Shown one piece after another: positions 63,947 through 64,000 of a stretch of 64,000 nucleotides of DNA (positions are counted from its first letter, which is position 1; each line of letters begins with the position of its first letter). This DNA is from Atrichornis clamosus (lineage: Eukaryota > Chordata > Aves > Passeriformes > Menuridae): positions 17,279-81,278 of the forward strand of contig WBMZ01003465.1 in the NCBI GenBank assembly GCA_013400975.1, written 5' to 3'. The translations under genes and the position numbers were made by a program. Under the pieces are notes generated by a model. That model made no database searches, was not told the DNA's origin, and worked only from the letters and a program-made list of their open reading frames with translations.

Positions 63947-64000
63947 CCCGGGGTCCCGCGCGGGCAGCGCCGCGCATCCTGCGGCGGTGGCGGCGCGTCC
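63947..64000 (-). other. RB1CC1: RB1CC1 probable noncoding exon 1, 3' part
   Basis: Inferred end of the first, untranslated exon, running off the right edge. The minus strand reads CCCCGGG|GTGAGTGG, a strong splice donor with GT at 63946-63945, inside the CpG-rich block. An ATG at 63977 in good context (A at -3) lies in this segment. If the transcript starts upstream, it opens a short upstream ORF. An alternative first-exon donor, CGG|GTGAGC, lies at 63508. No transcript evidence is available, so the choice between them is uncertain. Confidence 0.45.

Larger units (their letters stand above)
63480..64000. promoter_or_regulatory. CpG island at the RB1CC1 5' end
   Basis: Base composition switches sharply near 63,480 from AT-rich intron to GC-rich sequence dense in CG dinucleotides, and stays so to the right edge. 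GC boxes are visible: CCCGCCCC at 63787-63794 and GGGGCGG at 63898-63904. The block lies at the 5' side of the minus-strand gene, as expected for a housekeeping promoter or first exon. The core promoter may lie partly beyond the window. Sequence alone does not locate the start site. Confidence 0.8.

Noticed and set aside
63368..63977. Overlapping minus-strand frames of 87-192 codons rich in Gly, Ala, Pro and Arg in the CpG block
   Set aside because: Long open frames are expected in GC-rich sequence with few stop codons. The region is promoter, leader or intron, and the frames are cut by splice donors.
1..64000. tRNA, rRNA, CRISPR, operon or prokaryotic signals
   Set aside because: None seen. 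The window is vertebrate nuclear DNA, and no tRNA-like internal promoter boxes or tandem arrays were found by eye.

Overview
The window is a piece of a bird nuclear genome. It is AT-rich and intron-dominated, and holds a 5'-truncated CR1 retroposon tail of the avian type at about 62.5 kb. One gene fills it: RB1CC1 (FIP200), the scaffold of the ULK1 autophagy-initiation complex. The gene runs right to left on the minus strand. It was recognised from protein similarity across all twenty coding exons present, and every intron between them has GT..AG ends with phases that join exactly.

Layout, 5' to 3' on the minus strand. A CpG-rich block from about 63,480 to the right edge carries the probable end of noncoding exon 1 (donor at 63,947/63,946). 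A 12.9 kb intron 1 follows, with the CR1 element. A probable noncoding exon 2 lies at 50,908-51,026. Exon 3 (49,333-49,460) carries the start codon at 49,403. Coding exons 4 to 22 continue leftward to 1,660. The longest is the 1,916-nt exon 15 (15,404-17,319), which holds the linker, the FFAT-like motif and most of the coiled coil. About 1,549 codons are present. The last 45-50 codons (second half of the C-terminal claw domain), the stop codon and the 3' UTR lie beyond the left edge. No internal stop or frameshift was found, so the copy looks functional.

Encoded protein: ubiquitin-like N-terminus (exons 3-4), helical N-terminal dimer scaffold that holds ATG13/ATG101/ULK1 (to about residue 640), serine/proline-rich linker with an FFAT-like VAP-binding motif (residues 736-742), long coiled coil (about 850-1480), and the start of the claw that binds selective-autophagy receptors.

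No other gene, structural RNA gene or CRISPR array was found. The observations most worth checking are: a chain of upstream ORFs in the leader, the last one overlapping the main start as ATGA; a 55-nt exon-like unit in intron 5 that would introduce a stop (candidate poison exon); tandem splice donors at the end of exon 22 giving a three-residue choice inside the claw; an NRF2/AP-1-type site in the CpG block; and an unexplained coding-like reading frame in intron 14. The bird order cannot be told from the sequence.
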